Part shown: positions 46,515 to 55,269 of the stretch, piece after piece | Layout: every line of letters begins with the position of its first letter | How positions within the stretch are numbered: the first letter of the stretch is position 1 | Assembly (NCBI RefSeq): GCF_001815935.1 | Contig: NZ_KV823414.1 | Coordinates: forward strand, 18,388-82,387 | Reading direction: 5' to 3' | Length of the DNA: 64,000 bases | Source of the DNA: Corynebacterium sp. HMSC04H06 | Lineage (GTDB): Bacteria > Actinomycetota > Actinomycetes > Mycobacteriales > Mycobacteriaceae | Program-made: the position numbers and the translations under genes | Notes under the pieces: generated by a model | The model's input: the letters and a program-made list of their open reading frames with translations, nothing else | Databases searched by the model: none | What the model was told of the DNA's origin: nothing

Positions 46515-46534
46515 AGAACTAGGAGACCTCGGTC

Positions 46535-47383
46535 ATGCCACGCGCGGCGGTATTGGGCTCGCCCATCGAGCACTCGCTCTCCCCGGTTTTGCACAACGCC
46601 GGTTACGCCACCCTCGGTCTGGAGGATTGGGACTACGGCCGGCAGGAGTGCACGGCCGAACAGCTCTCCGGGCTCGTGCGTGGGGCCGCCGCCGACGTGC
46701 GCGGTTTCTCCGTGACCATGCCGGGCAAGTTCGCCGCGGTGGAGATAGCCGACGAGGTCACCGACCGCGCCCGCCTGCTGGGCTCGGCCAATACCCTGGT
46801 GCGGCTGAGCGAGGCGCGCTGGCGGGCCGACAACACCGACACCGAGGGCGTCCTCGGCGCGCTGCAGCGCCTGCTCGGGGACCAGCACGTGGACGAGGCC
46901 GTGGTCATCGGCGCCGGCGGTACCGCGCGCCCGGCGCTGTGGGCTCTGGCCCAGCGCGGCGTTCAGACCGTCACGGTGCTCAACCGATCCAACCGCCGCG
47001 CCGAGCTCAAGCCGCTAGCCCGCGAGCTGGGCCTGGAGCTGCGCACCACAGACTTCTGCACCGACTTGGAGCAGCTGTCCCTGGGCACCGGGGTGATCGT
47101 CTCCACGGTTCCCGCGGCGGCGCTGGAAGACCACTTGCTGGATCTCGCGCACGCGCCGGTGCTCGACGTCATTTACGAGCCCTGGCCGACTCCGCTGACC
47201 GTGGCCGCCGCGGCGAACGGCTACGCGACGGTCAACGGGCACATCATGCTGGCCCACCAGGCCTTCAGTCAGTTCGAACAGTTCACGGGCCAGCCCGCCC
47301 CGCAAGAAGAGATGATTGACGCGCTCAACAGCGCTCTGGCCGCCCGCCAGAGCTCGGTAATAAACCGCGCCAAGCGCAGCTAG
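46535..47383 (+). CDS. aroE: Shikimate dehydrogenase
   Basis: A 282-aa NADP-dependent enzyme reducing 3-dehydroshikimate. The substrate domain starts AVLGSPIEHSLSPVLHN (about 5-21), a Lys in FSVTMPGKFAAV (about 58-69) is the catalytic base, NTDTEG (about 98-103) follows, and the nucleotide-binding GAGGTARPALWAL is at about 126-138. ATG 46535 has AGGAG upstream. First of a cluster of five shikimate genes interrupted only by a prepilin peptidase gene. Confidence 0.93.
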   Translation: MPRAAVLGSPIEHSLSPVLHNAGYATLGLEDWDYGRQECTAEQLSGLVRGAAADVRGFSVTMPGKFAAVEIADEVTDRARLLGSANTLVRLSEARWRADNTDTEGVLGALQRLLGDQHVDEAVVIGAGGTARPALWALAQRGVQTVTVLNRSNRRAELKPLARELGLELRTTDFCTDLEQLSLGTGVIVSTVPAAALEDHLLDLAHAPVLDVIYEPWPTPLTVAAAANGYATVNGHIMLAHQAFSQFEQFTGQPAPQEEMIDALNSALAARQSSVINRAKRS

Positions 47384-47476
47384 CCCACGACCGCGCCCTG
47401 GGCAGCCCCGCGCCCGATCCCTTAAGCTGGGCTACACGAGGTTCAAGCTTTGGGGGAAGCGGGGGAGAATCAGCTT

Positions 47477-47983
47477 ATGGTGCACACTGCGCCTTTCGTG
47501 CCCACGGGGGAAGAGTTACCAATCGCGGCCTGTGCCGTGGGGCTTGGGCTGCTGGTGGCCTGGGCCGCGACACTGTGCTGGTGGGACCTTAGCGCCCGGC
47601 GCCTGCCCAACTGGCTGACGCTGCCCGCCGGGGCAGTAGCAGTCCTCGCGCTTTTTCAGTATCCGTCCTGGGCCGTGGGGCTTATCTGGCCGGGCGTCTA
47701 CCTCGCCCAGACGCTGCTGCCCGGCCCGGCCGGGCGCTTAGGCGGCGGGGACATCAAGCTCGCGGCCCCGCTCGGGGTGGGCTGCGCCGCGCTTGCCGGG
47801 ACGGTCGGGGTGCTCGCCGCGATGGGCATTGCCGGGCTGGTGACCCTGGGGGCCGGATTATTATGCACCGCTGCCGGCAGCGGCCGGAAGGCGGAGCACC
47901 GAGGCGTCCCACACGGTCCGGCCATGCTCTTTGCCGCCGCCGCGGTGGCGGCCGCCAGGTGGGTGGCTACCCCCATAATGTAG
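47477..47983 (+). CDS. Type IV prepilin peptidase (A24 family), short form
   Basis: A 168-aa polytopic membrane aspartyl protease. The two catalytic Asp motifs are visible: DLSARRLPN (about 36-44, the DxRxxxLP type) and GGGDIKL (about 90-96, the GxGDxKL type). It lacks the N-terminal methylase domain of full-length PilD. ATG 47477 was chosen over TTG 47450 because a GGGGGAG sits about ten bases before it. No pilin or assembly genes are in the window. The same orphan is found at this place in mycobacteria (Rv2551c). Confidence 0.85.
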   Translation: MVHTAPFVPTGEELPIAACAVGLGLLVAWAATLCWWDLSARRLPNWLTLPAGAVAVLALFQYPSWAVGLIWPGVYLAQTLLPGPAGRLGGGDIKLAAPLGVGCAALAGTVGVLAAMGIAGLVTLGAGLLCTAAGSGRKAEHRGVPHGPAMLFAAAAVAAARWVATPIM

Positions 47984-48027
47984 ACGGATGCACCACTTCA
48001 CAGGGCCGGCGTGAAATAATGACAGCC

Positions 48028-49251
48028 ATGCTTCGTTGGACAACTGCGGGAGAATCCCACGGGCAGGCTCTCATCGCGCTGCTTGAGCACCTGCCGGCCG
48101 GGGTTCCGATTACTAAGGATGAGATTGCGCAGCAACTTTCGCGGAGGAGGCTGGGCTACGGCCGCGGCGCCCGAATGAAGTTCGAGGCCGATGAGCTGAC
48201 CCTGCTCGCCGGCGTCCGCCACGGCCAGACCTTGGGCAGCCCGATTGCGGTGATGATCGGCAATACTGAGTGGCCGAAGTGGACCACCGTGATGAGCCCG
48301 GGCCCGTTGGATATGGACGACGCGCAGGTCGCAGAAGCCATGCAGTCGGGCCGCGGCGCTGCGCTGACCCGCCCGCGACCGGGCCACGCGGATTTTGCCG
48401 GCATGGTCAAGTACGACCACGCCGAGGCCCGCCCGATCCTGGAGCGTTCCTCCGCCCGGGAGACCGCCGCCCGCGTGGCCGCGGCCACCTTCGCCCGTAA
48501 CTTCCTGAGGGAGACCCTCGGCGTGGAGGTGATCTCCCATGTCATCTCCATCGGCGCTTCCGATCCTTACGAGGGCCCGGCCCCGGCGCCGGCGGATCTT
48601 GCGGCTATCGATGCCTCCCCGGTGCGTTCCTTCGACAAGTCCGCTGAGGAGAGCATGGTCACCGAGATCGAGGCCGCCAAGAAGCAGGGTGACACCTTAG
48701 GCGGGGTCGTGGAGGTCGTCGTCGACGGCCTGCCCATCGGCTTGGGCTCGCACATCAGCGGCGAGGATCGCCTCGACGCCCAGCTGGCGGCTGCGCTGAT
48801 GGGTATCCAGGCCATCAAGGGCGTGGAGATCGGCGACGGCTTCGCCGAGGCCCGCCGCCGCGGCTCCGCCGCGCACGATGAGATGGTGCGCACGGACGAC
48901 GGCGTCGATCGGCTGACTAACCGCGCGGGCGGCCTCGAGGGCGGCATGACCAACGGCCAGCAGCTGCGGGTGCGGGCGGCCATGAAGCCCATTTCCACCG
49001 TGCCGCGTGCGCTGCAGACCGTGGACATGGCCGACGGTTCCGCCGCGACCGCCATCCACCAGCGCTCCGACGTGTGCGCGGTGCCCGCGGCCGGCGTGGT
49101 GGCCGAGGCCATGGTGGCGCTCGTCGTCGCCCGCGCCGTGCTGGAGAAGTTCGGCGGCGACAGCTTAGCGGAGACCAAGCGCAACATCGCCGCTTACCAG
49201 GACTACGTCGCCCAGCGCTTGAACTTCCCGCAGGATAACCCCGAAGCCTAA
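48028..49251 (+). CDS. aroC: Chorismate synthase
   Basis: A 407-aa FMN-dependent enzyme forming chorismate from EPSP. It opens [12 protein letters not shown], includes [15 protein letters not shown] (about 39-53), the second signature [14 protein letters not shown] (about 109-122) and [13 protein letters not shown] (about 345-357). ATG 48028 was chosen as the family start; ATG 48019, three codons upstream, also exists. There is no ribosome-binding site, and AATAAT (48015-48020) ends seven bases before ATG 48028, so the mRNA may be leaderless. Confidence 0.95.
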   Translation: MLRWTTAGESHGQALIALLEHLPAGVPITKDEIAQQLSRRRLGYGRGARMKFEADELTLLAGVRHGQTLGSPIAVMIGNTEWPKWTTVMSPGPLDMDDAQVAEAMQSGRGAALTRPRPGHADFAGMVKYDHAEARPILERSSARETAARVAAATFARNFLRETLGVEVISHVISIGASDPYEGPAPAPADLAAIDASPVRSFDKSAEESMVTEIEAAKKQGDTLGGVVEVVVDGLPIGLGSHISGEDRLDAQLAAALMGIQAIKGVEIGDGFAEARRRGSAAHDEMVRTDDGVDRLTNRAGGLEGGMTNGQQLRVRAAMKPISTVPRALQTVDMADGSAATAIHQRSDVCAVPAAGVVAEAMVALVVARAVLEKFGGDSLAETKRNIAAYQDYVAQRLNFPQDNPEA

Positions 49252-49284
49252 AAGACCAAACATACTGGAAAGGCCAGGACTACG

Positions 49285-49821
49285 ATGACCGTACCTCCTT
49301 TAGCGACGGGAGCTCCGCGACCGCTGGCGGTGCTGGTGGGCCCGCCGGGCGCCGGTAAATCGACCATCGGGCGCCGGCTCGCTCGGGCGCTGAACGTCGG
49401 GCTGGTGGATTCGGACCAGCTGATCGAGGTCGCCCACGGCAAGCCCTGCGGCGAGGTCTTCGCCGAGCTGGGCGAGGAAGATTTCCGCCGCGAGGAAGAA
49501 AAGCACGTGGCCGAGGCCCTGTCCGCCGGCGGCGTGGTCAGCCTCGGCGGGGGAGCCGTGGTCAACCCGGCCACCCGTGACCTGCTGGAGCGCCACACAG
49601 TCATCTGGGTGGAAGTCAGCGCGGAGGAAGGTGTGCGGCGCACCTCCAGCAACAACTCCCGCCCGGTCCTACAGTCGGAGGACCCGTTGGCGCGCTACCA
49701 GGAGCTGCTGGACCAGCGCGATGAGTTCTACCGCGAGGTCGCCGACTACCGTGCCCGCACCGACGGGCGCAGCCCGCAGCAGGTGGTCGGGGATATCCTC
49801 GGCTTCTTGGAGACCCTGTAG
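49285..49821 (+). CDS. aroK: Shikimate kinase
   Basis: A 178-aa P-loop kinase phosphorylating shikimate. Walker A GPPGAGKST (about 19-27), shikimate-binding DSDQLIE (about 39-45), the FR pair in GEEDFRREEE and GGGAV (about 88-92) are present; the LID Arg is in the SSNNSRPVL region. ATG 49285 lies 33 bp after aroC in the aroC-aroK-aroB-aroQ order. Confidence 0.95.
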   Translation: MTVPPLATGAPRPLAVLVGPPGAGKSTIGRRLARALNVGLVDSDQLIEVAHGKPCGEVFAELGEEDFRREEEKHVAEALSAGGVVSLGGGAVVNPATRDLLERHTVIWVEVSAEEGVRRTSSNNSRPVLQSEDPLARYQELLDQRDEFYREVADYRARTDGRSPQQVVGDILGFLETL

Positions 49822-49876
49822 GAAGACCACCCTCTAACCGCCACACCCCACCCCCTAATTTTGCGAGGAGAAGCCC

Positions 49877-50947
49877 ATGCCCGTCATTCCGGTTAACGGC
49901 CCGGCACCGTATCACGTCCACATTGGTCACGGGCTGGCCCCGGAAATCGTCGAGACCATCCGGGAGTCCGGCGCGGGCCAGATAGCCATCCTCTGCCCCG
50001 AGGTCTTGAGCGCCTCCGCGCGCCGGCTCGCCGACGCGGTTGAGGGCGCCGGCGTGCGCTGCCACGTCTGGCTCTTGCCGGACGCTGAGCGCGCCAAGCA
50101 GCTCAGCGTCGTCAGCGAGCTCTGGGACAAGCTCGGCGCGGCCGGCTTTGGCCGCCAGGACCTTGTCGTCGGCTTCGGCGGCGGCGCGACCACGGACCTG
50201 GCGGGATTCGTCGCGGCGACCTGGATGCGCGGCATCCGCGTGGTGCAGGTGCCGACGACGCTGCTGGCCATGGTGGACGCGGCTGTCGGCGGCAAGACCG
50301 GCATCAACACCGCGGCCGGCAAGAACCTGGTTGGGTCCTTCCACGAGCCGCTGGCCGTCTTCGCCGACATTGAGGTGCTGCGCAGCCTCCCGGACGAAGA
50401 GATGGTGACCGGCTCGGCAGAAATCATCAAGACCGGCTTCATCCACGACCCGGAGATCATCGAGCTCTACCGCCGCGACCCGGCCGCCTGCCTGGACCCG
50501 GACGGCGCCCTGCCGGAACTTATCGCCCGCTCGGTGGCGGTCAAGGCCCACGTGGTGGGCCAGGACCTCAAGGAGTCCGGCCTGCGGGAGACCCTGAACT
50601 ACGGGCACACCTTCGGGCACGCCATCGAGCGCGCGGAGGACTACTCCTGGCGCCACGGCAACGCCGTGGCCGTGGGCATGATGTTCGTGGCCTACCTGGC
50701 CGAGGCCCGCGGGTTCATCGACGCCGATCTGGTCGAGCTGCACCGCGAGGTCCTCACCTCCGTCGGCCTGCCGGTTGCCTACCGCGACGGCCAGTGGCCG
50801 GAGCTGTACGCGGCCATGCGCCATGACAAGAAGAACCGCGACGGTAAAATCCGCTTCGTGGCCTTGACCGCGGTCGGGGCGACCACCCGCATTGAGGGCC
50901 CGAGCGAGGACGAATTGCGCCAAGCATTTGAGAAGGTGAGCAGATAA
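49877..50947 (+). CDS. aroB: 3-dehydroquinate synthase
   Basis: A 356-aa NAD/Zn-dependent cyclase converting DAHP to 3-dehydroquinate. Conserved elements: [20 protein letters not shown] (about 99-118), [11 protein letters not shown] (about 135-145), the metal-binding Glu in [11 protein letters not shown] and His in [11 protein letters not shown] (about 240-250). ATG 49877 follows GCGAGGAGAAG. The stop overlaps the aroQ ATG (TAATG). Confidence 0.96.
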   Translation: MPVIPVNGPAPYHVHIGHGLAPEIVETIRESGAGQIAILCPEVLSASARRLADAVEGAGVRCHVWLLPDAERAKQLSVVSELWDKLGAAGFGRQDLVVGFGGGATTDLAGFVAATWMRGIRVVQVPTTLLAMVDAAVGGKTGINTAAGKNLVGSFHEPLAVFADIEVLRSLPDEEMVTGSAEIIKTGFIHDPEIIELYRRDPAACLDPDGALPELIARSVAVKAHVVGQDLKESGLRETLNYGHTFGHAIERAEDYSWRHGNAVAVGMMFVAYLAEARGFIDADLVELHREVLTSVGLPVAYRDGQWPELYAAMRHDKKNRDGKIRFVALTAVGATTRIEGPSEDELRQAFEKVSR

Positions 50948-51396
50948 TGCAGGTAGTTATCATCAACGGGCCCAACCTGAACCGGCTGGGCAAGCGCCAG
51001 CCGGACGTCTACGGCACCACCACCCTGCGTGACATCGAGGAGATGATCCGCCAGCGCGGAGAGAAACTCCGCGCGGAGGGCGCCGAACTGGAGCTGGACT
51101 TCTTCCAGTCCAACCACGAGGGTGAGATCATCGACCGCGTCCACGCCGCCGCCGACGCCGGCGCGGGTGTCATCATCAACCCCGGGGCTTTTACCCATAC
51201 CTCAGTGGCCATCCGCGACGCGCTCGCGGAGATCGCCGACGGCGCGGGCTTCGTGGAGGTCCACCTGTCCAACGTGCACGCCCGGGAAGAATTCCGGCAG
51301 CACTCCTACCTGTCGGCCATCGCCGGCGGCGTCATCGCCGGACTCGGCCCGGTTGGCTACCTCGCCGCCCTCGAGTACTTCACCGCCTCTTCCTAA
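50947..51396 (+). CDS. aroQ: Type II 3-dehydroquinate dehydratase
   Basis: A 149-aa dodecameric enzyme forming 3-dehydroshikimate. Active-site segments are [18 protein letters not shown] (about 5-22, including the catalytic Tyr), SNHEGEIID (about 57-65), NPGAFTHTS (about 78-86) and [10 protein letters not shown] (about 100-109). Translation is coupled to aroB by TAATG. Transcription of the next gene restarts at its own promoter. Confidence 0.96.
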   Translation: MQVVIINGPNLNRLGKRQPDVYGTTTLRDIEEMIRQRGEKLRAEGAELELDFFQSNHEGEIIDRVHAAADAGAGVIINPGAFTHTSVAIRDALAEIADGAGFVEVHLSNVHAREEFRQHSYLSAIAGGVIAGLGPVGYLAALEYFTASS

Positions 51397-51431
51397 GCCC
51401 TGCAGCCCCGCGCCTTCACGCCGGTGTGAAA

Positions 51432-51503
51432 ACGGTTACCGTGTCTGCGGACACAGGCTAGAATGGGTGTCCTACGCGGTGGGCTTTAAAAGCCCGCCTT
51501 TAG
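51432..51503 (+). promoter_or_regulatory. pepQ promoter with two palindromes and a terminator-like leader hairpin
   Basis: TTACCG (51436-51441), a 17-bp spacer and TAGAAT (51459-51464) form the promoter. A perfect palindrome ACGGT-T-ACCGT (51432-51442) covers the -35, and GTGTC/GACAC (51441-51445, 51450-51454) lies in the spacer. Downstream, GGGCTTT/AAAGCCC around 51480-51496 followed by TTT forms a terminator-like hairpin in the predicted leader. Confidence 0.6.
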
Positions 51504-51532
51504 TGCATTTTGCTCAGCGGAAAGGATTAACC

Positions 51533-52630
51533 ATGGCTTTGGCAGATACTCGTTTTAGCGACCGGCGTCGGAAGCTTGCGGCGCAGCTGGCGGGGCAGCG
51601 CATCGACGCGATTTTGGTCACCGATCTTATCCACGTGCGTTACCTGTCGAATTTCTCCGGCTCGAACGGCGCGCTGCTGTTGCGGAAGGACCTTTCCGCC
51701 GCTATAGCCACCGACGGGCGGTACACCACCCAGATTAAGCAGGAAGTGCCGGACATCACCCCGATTATCGAGCGCGGCGTCGGCACGGCCCTGCTCAAGA
51801 CCCTGGAGGGGCAGGGGCCGCTGAGGGTGGGCTTCGAAGCGGACACGGTCTCGGTTAACCAGCACGCGGCGCTGGAGAAGGCCTGCCCGGAGGACGTGAC
51901 CCTGGTTCCTATCTCCGGCGTGATTGAGGAGATCCGCCTCTACAAGGATCCGCTCGAGCTGGAACGCCTGGACTCCCTGGCGCAGCTGGCTACCGATGCC
52001 TTCGAGGCGATGCTAGCCGCGGGCGAGGTCCGCGCGGGCCGCACCGAGCGCCAGATCGCAGTCGACCTGGAATACCGGATGCGCGCGGCGGGCGCGGAGC
52101 GCACCAGCTTCGACACCATCGTGGCCTCCGGCCCGAACTCCGCGCTGCCGCACCACGGCGCCGACGACCGGGTGCTGGAAGACGGCGACCTGGTCACCAT
52201 CGATTTCGGCGCCCACCTGCGCGGCTTCAACTCCGATATGACGCGCACCGTCGTCATCGGTGAACCGGACGAGTTCGCCCGGGAGATCTACGACGTGGTT
52301 AAGCGTGCCCAGGAGGCCGGCGTGGCGGCGGCCACCCCGGGCACCGCACTCGCGGACGTGGACAAGGCCTGCCGCGACGTCATCGAGGAGGCCGGCTACG
52401 GCGAGTACTTCGTCCACTCGACCGGCCACGGCGTGGGCCTGCTCGTCCACGAGGCGCCCGCGGCCGCCCGCAACGCTAAGGGCACCCTGGCCGCCGGCAT
52501 GACGCTGACCATCGAGCCGGGCGTTTACGTGCCCGGCAAGGGCGGCGTGCGAATCGAGGACACCCTCATCATCACCGACGGCGCCCCGACTATCATCACC
52601 CGCTCGCCGAAGGAACTGCGGTCCTTCTAG
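51533..52630 (+). CDS. pepQ: Xaa-Pro dipeptidase/aminopeptidase (M24B)
   Basis: A 365-aa pita-bread metallopeptidase cleaving X-Pro bonds. A creatinase-like N-terminal domain (about 1-130) includes YLSNFSGSNGALLL. The catalytic domain supplies the metal ligands: Asp in VTIDFGAH (about 223) and NSDMTRTV (about 234), His in STGHGVGLLVHEAP (about 303), Glu in LTIEPGVY and Glu in RIEDTLII. ATG 51533 follows AAAGGA. It precedes efp as in most actinobacteria. Confidence 0.94.
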   Translation: MALADTRFSDRRRKLAAQLAGQRIDAILVTDLIHVRYLSNFSGSNGALLLRKDLSAAIATDGRYTTQIKQEVPDITPIIERGVGTALLKTLEGQGPLRVGFEADTVSVNQHAALEKACPEDVTLVPISGVIEEIRLYKDPLELERLDSLAQLATDAFEAMLAAGEVRAGRTERQIAVDLEYRMRAAGAERTSFDTIVASGPNSALPHHGADDRVLEDGDLVTIDFGAHLRGFNSDMTRTVVIGEPDEFAREIYDVVKRAQEAGVAAATPGTALADVDKACRDVIEEAGYGEYFVHSTGHGVGLLVHEAPAAARNAKGTLAAGMTLTIEPGVYVPGKGGVRIEDTLIITDGAPTIITRSPKELRSF

Positions 52631-52696
52631 ACCGGGCCCCAGGTCCACGCGAGGTACTGCCCGCGCGGACGCACTGACCGCCCGGGGGCGTTGCCG

Positions 52697-52731
52697 CCGG
52701 TTGCCCACCACAAAAAGTGGGCGCCGGTTTT
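52697..52731 (+). terminator. Rho-independent terminator after pepQ
   Basis: CCGG-TT-GCCCAC (52697-52708) pairs with GTGGGC-G-CCGG (52717-52727) around CACAAAAA, with a small bulge, then TTTT. Confidence 0.85.
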
Positions 52732-52753
52732 ACACGCATTCCGGCAGGGATAG

Positions 52754-52759
52754 TAAACT
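52754..52759 (+). promoter_or_regulatory. -10 element of efp promoter
   Basis: TAAACT at 52754-52759, between the pepQ terminator and efp. Predicted leader about 40 nt with GGGAG before GTG 52805. Confidence 0.5.
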
Positions 52760-52804
52760 GGCAAGACGTAACTTTTAATCCAACAGACTTCGGGAGATTG
52801 ATTC

Positions 52805-53368
52805 GTGGCTGATACCACCGCATTCAAGAACGGTCTTGTTCTAAAGATTGACAATAAGCTCCAGCAGATTATTGAGTTCCAGCACGTCAAGCCGGGCAAG
52901 GGCCCTGCCTTCGTGCGCACCAAGCTCAAGGACGTTGTCTCGGGCAAGGTCACGGACAAGACGTGGAACGCCGGCGCCAAGGTCGAGACCGCGACGGTGG
53001 ACCGCCGCGACATGACCTACCTGTACCACGACGGCAGCAACTACGTCGTCATGGACGACAAGGACTTCGAGCAGGTCGAGCTGAGCCCGGACAAGTTCGG
53101 CGACGCCGCCAAGTTCCTGCTGGAGAACATGCGCGTGCAGGTCTCCTTCCACGAGGGCGAGCCGCTGTTCGCCGAGCTGCCGATCAACGTTGACCTGAAG
53201 GTCGAGCACACCGATCCGGGCCTGCAGGGCGACCGCTCCAACGGTGGCACCAAGCCGGCCACCCTAGAGACCGGCGCCGAGATCCAGGTCCCGCTGTTCA
53301 TCGAGACCGGCAACGTGCTCAAGGTGGATACCCGGACGGGCGAGTACCTGTCCCGCGTCAGCAACTAG
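52805..53368 (+). CDS. efp: Elongation factor P
   Basis: A 187-aa factor that rescues ribosomes stalled at polyproline. Domain I carries the loop [10 protein letters not shown] with Lys32 at the tip, an unmodified-Lys context typical of actinobacteria (no epmA/epmB expected). Domains II-III end with the signature [16 protein letters not shown] (about 139-154). GTG 52805 follows GGGAGATTGATTC. Ends 28 bp before nusB. Confidence 0.97.
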   Translation: MADTTAFKNGLVLKIDNKLQQIIEFQHVKPGKGPAFVRTKLKDVVSGKVTDKTWNAGAKVETATVDRRDMTYLYHDGSNYVVMDDKDFEQVELSPDKFGDAAKFLLENMRVQVSFHEGEPLFAELPINVDLKVEHTDPGLQGDRSNGGTKPATLETGAEIQVPLFIETGNVLKVDTRTGEYLSRVSN

Positions 53369-53396
53369 CGTGCAGCAAGAACAAAAGAAGGACCCA

Positions 53397-53987
53397 GTGA
53401 CGGAAGAAAATAACGAGCAGCACAGCTCGTCTCCCGAGCGCGTGTCCCGCAACCGTCGCCACGGCGCACGGTACCGGGCACGGCGGCGTGCCGCCGACAT
53501 CCTCTACGAGGCAGAAAACCGCGACATCGATCCGGTAGCCATCGTCCAGGAACGAAAGGGCCTGGCCCTGGAAGGCGAGCACGGCGTTGCGCCGATCGCG
53601 GACTACACCGCAGAAATCGTCCAAGGCGTGGCCGAAGAGCTGGACGACATCGATGACGCGATCGCCCGCTACCTTGCCGACGATTGGAGCCTGGACCGGC
53701 TGCCTCCCGTCGAGCGAGCCATCCTGCGCGTGTCCACCTGGGAGCTGCTCTACAACCCGGAGGTACCACTGGCTACCGCCGTGACCGAAGGCGTGGAGCT
53801 GGCCAGCGAATACTCGCACATCAAGGCCGCCCCGTACATCAACGCGGTCCTCGACGACGTCGCGCAGTCCCGCCGCGCCGGAAACCCGATGACCCCCGAG
53901 GAGGACCTCGTCTCCGAGGAGACCGCCGACGGCGCTGAGACCGCTGCGGATTCCCCGGAAGGGGAGAAGGACACACCGGCTGAGTAG
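53397..53987 (+). CDS. nusB: Transcription antitermination protein NusB
   Basis: A 196-aa NusB. Core (about 18-160): [21 protein letters not shown] (first helix with the boxA-binding Arg patch; partly quoted as [14 protein letters not shown]), [17 protein letters not shown] (about 102-118) and [20 protein letters not shown]-type helix ([18 protein letters not shown]). A Glu/Asp-rich tail of about 35 residues follows the fold. GTG 53397 was chosen because AAGAAGGA lies just upstream; GTG 53370, nine codons earlier, directly follows efp. Confidence 0.94.
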   Translation: MTEENNEQHSSSPERVSRNRRHGARYRARRRAADILYEAENRDIDPVAIVQERKGLALEGEHGVAPIADYTAEIVQGVAEELDDIDDAIARYLADDWSLDRLPPVERAILRVSTWELLYNPEVPLATAVTEGVELASEYSHIKAAPYINAVLDDVAQSRRAGNPMTPEEDLVSEETADGAETAADSPEGEKDTPAE

Positions 53988-54043
53988 GCGCGGTCCCGCC
54001 GCTCCGGCGCAGGCCGGCTGTGGGACGTTGTCTGCAGGATCTA

Positions 54044-54113
54044 AAAAGCTGGCTGCCTTTCCCATCCACCCGCGCTAGTGCGCGAGGTTGGAGAAGGAGG
54101 ACAGCCAGCTTTT
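54044..54113. terminator. Long bidirectional terminator between nusB and ybjN-like gene
   Basis: A perfect 12-bp outer stem AAAAGCTGGCTG (54044-54055) / CAGCCAGCTTTT (54102-54113) gives a T run on both strands. An inner hairpin CGCGC/GCGCG (about 54071-54084) and partly paired flanks make a 70-nt element between convergent genes. Confidence 0.88.
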
Positions 54114-54131
54114 CGTGCTGAATTGGCTCTG

Positions 54132-54617
54132 CTAGTTGTCGCCGCCGGCTTCCTGGGCGGTCTCGGAGCCCATCTTGGCCATTTCCTCGGCGGCGGAGAC
54201 CATGGCGTTCTGGGCGCCGATGACGCCGTCGACGGCGGCCTGGAGCGCTGCGGTCAGCTGGCCGTCGGTCGCGCCGGCGGCCACCGGCAGGTCGCGCTCG
54301 GAACGCACGATGAGCATGTCCTCGTGCTCGGCGATGGCCACGCGGGCGCCGAAGGAAACCGAGTTGATCTGGTTGGCCGCTAGGAAGAGCCCGGCATCGG
54401 CCTGCGAGAAGGAGGCGTCGGTAGCCACGTCGCAGCGGACGATGACCACGGAGTCCAGCACCGCGAACATGCACGGCAGGCCGTTGAGGTTAGCCGTGGC
54501 GGCGTCGTTGCGGCCTTCGATCTTTTCCAGCTCGATCTCGAAGGTGCGCATCGCGTCGATGACGCGTTCCAGGGTGACCTCCGGTAGGGCGGTGTCGGTG
54601 GGGTTCTGGTTAGTCAT
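54132..54617 (-). CDS. YbjN domain-containing protein (distal of pair)
   Basis: A 161-aa cytoplasmic protein with a YbjN-like (type III chaperone-like) alpha/beta fold: VTLERVIDAMRTFEIELEKIEG (partly, about 15-36), NGLPCMFAVLDSVVIVRCDV and SVSFGARVAIAEHEDMLIVR. The C-terminal 30 residues are Ala/Gly/Glu-rich. No enzymatic motif; function unknown. ATG 54617 overlaps the preceding ybjN-like gene by 8 bp, implying translational coupling. Confidence 0.8.
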   Translation of the reverse strand: MTNQNPTDTALPEVTLERVIDAMRTFEIELEKIEGRNDAATANLNGLPCMFAVLDSVVIVRCDVATDASFSQADAGLFLAANQINSVSFGARVAIAEHEDMLIVRSERDLPVAAGATDGQLTAALQAAVDGVIGAQNAMVSAAEEMAKMGSETAQEAGGDN

Positions 54618-55101
54618 TGTGCTCCTCCCAAGTCACGAGTTCCGGGTACTGCTGCTCCAGCCAGGTAAACGACTGCACGACGGCGTCCAGGGTGGACATC
54701 ACGAACGCACCGATCTGGTTGCGGGACAGGCCCTGGCTGATGTTGAGCTCGCGCACGGCGGAGACGGCCAGGCTGCCCTCGCCGGTCTCAAAGAAACGCA
54801 GGGTGGGGGCGAAGTGCTCGGTGTTCCACTGGTTGAGCTGGGCCAGGACCTTCGGGCCCTCCGCGGCCGGCACGTCGCCGCGCCAGACCGAATCCAGGAT
54901 GAGGGTGTTTTCCCGCACCTGCATGGCGATGGCGGCGTTGGAGAAACCGGTTCGCAGGATGTCGATGGTCTCCTCGTCGCTGACCGGCTGGTTTTCCATC
55001 CGGTACTGCAGCTTTTCGGCGTCGAAGATTTCCCCGACGCGGGCGAGGGTCACCGGCTCTACTGGGGTGTCCGGGTGCAATTGGGGTTGTTCATCAGTCA
55101 C
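54610..55101 (-). CDS. YbjN domain-containing protein (proximal of pair)
   Basis: A 163-aa protein with the same predicted fold as its neighbour: LARVGEIFDAEKLQYRMEN (about 19-37), a strand pair near LILDSVWRGD and a helical C-terminus (AFVMSTLDAVVQSFTWLEQQ). GTG 55101 (MTDEQPQL) is preferred; TTG 55116 in frame is the alternative, and neither has a strong ribosome-binding site. The adjacent genes may form a heterodimer. The role is unknown; corynebacterial YbjN pairs appear as cytoplasmic chaperone-like proteins by analogy only. Confidence 0.78.
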   Translation of the reverse strand: MTDEQPQLHPDTPVEPVTLARVGEIFDAEKLQYRMENQPVSDEETIDILRTGFSNAAIAMQVRENTLILDSVWRGDVPAAEGPKVLAQLNQWNTEHFAPTLRFFETGEGSLAVSAVRELNISQGLSRNQIGAFVMSTLDAVVQSFTWLEQQYPELVTWEEHND

Positions 55102-55269
55102 TGGGACAAAATCCAAACTTGTAGGTTAAAAGGGGTCGAAAAACATTCGTTACCTACCGCGGGACTTGGGCACTGCGATCCGGGCGTGCCGGTGGGCAGG
55201 TCGAAGTCCTTGGCGGGTAATCCGTCCATCCAGCATAACGGAGAGGTTGCCGGCGTGGGGCGCGGGCGG

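Noticed and set aside
52628-52804. Additional small gene between pepQ and efp
   Set aside because: The interval is filled by a good terminator and the efp promoter; no start codon with ribosome-binding site is present.
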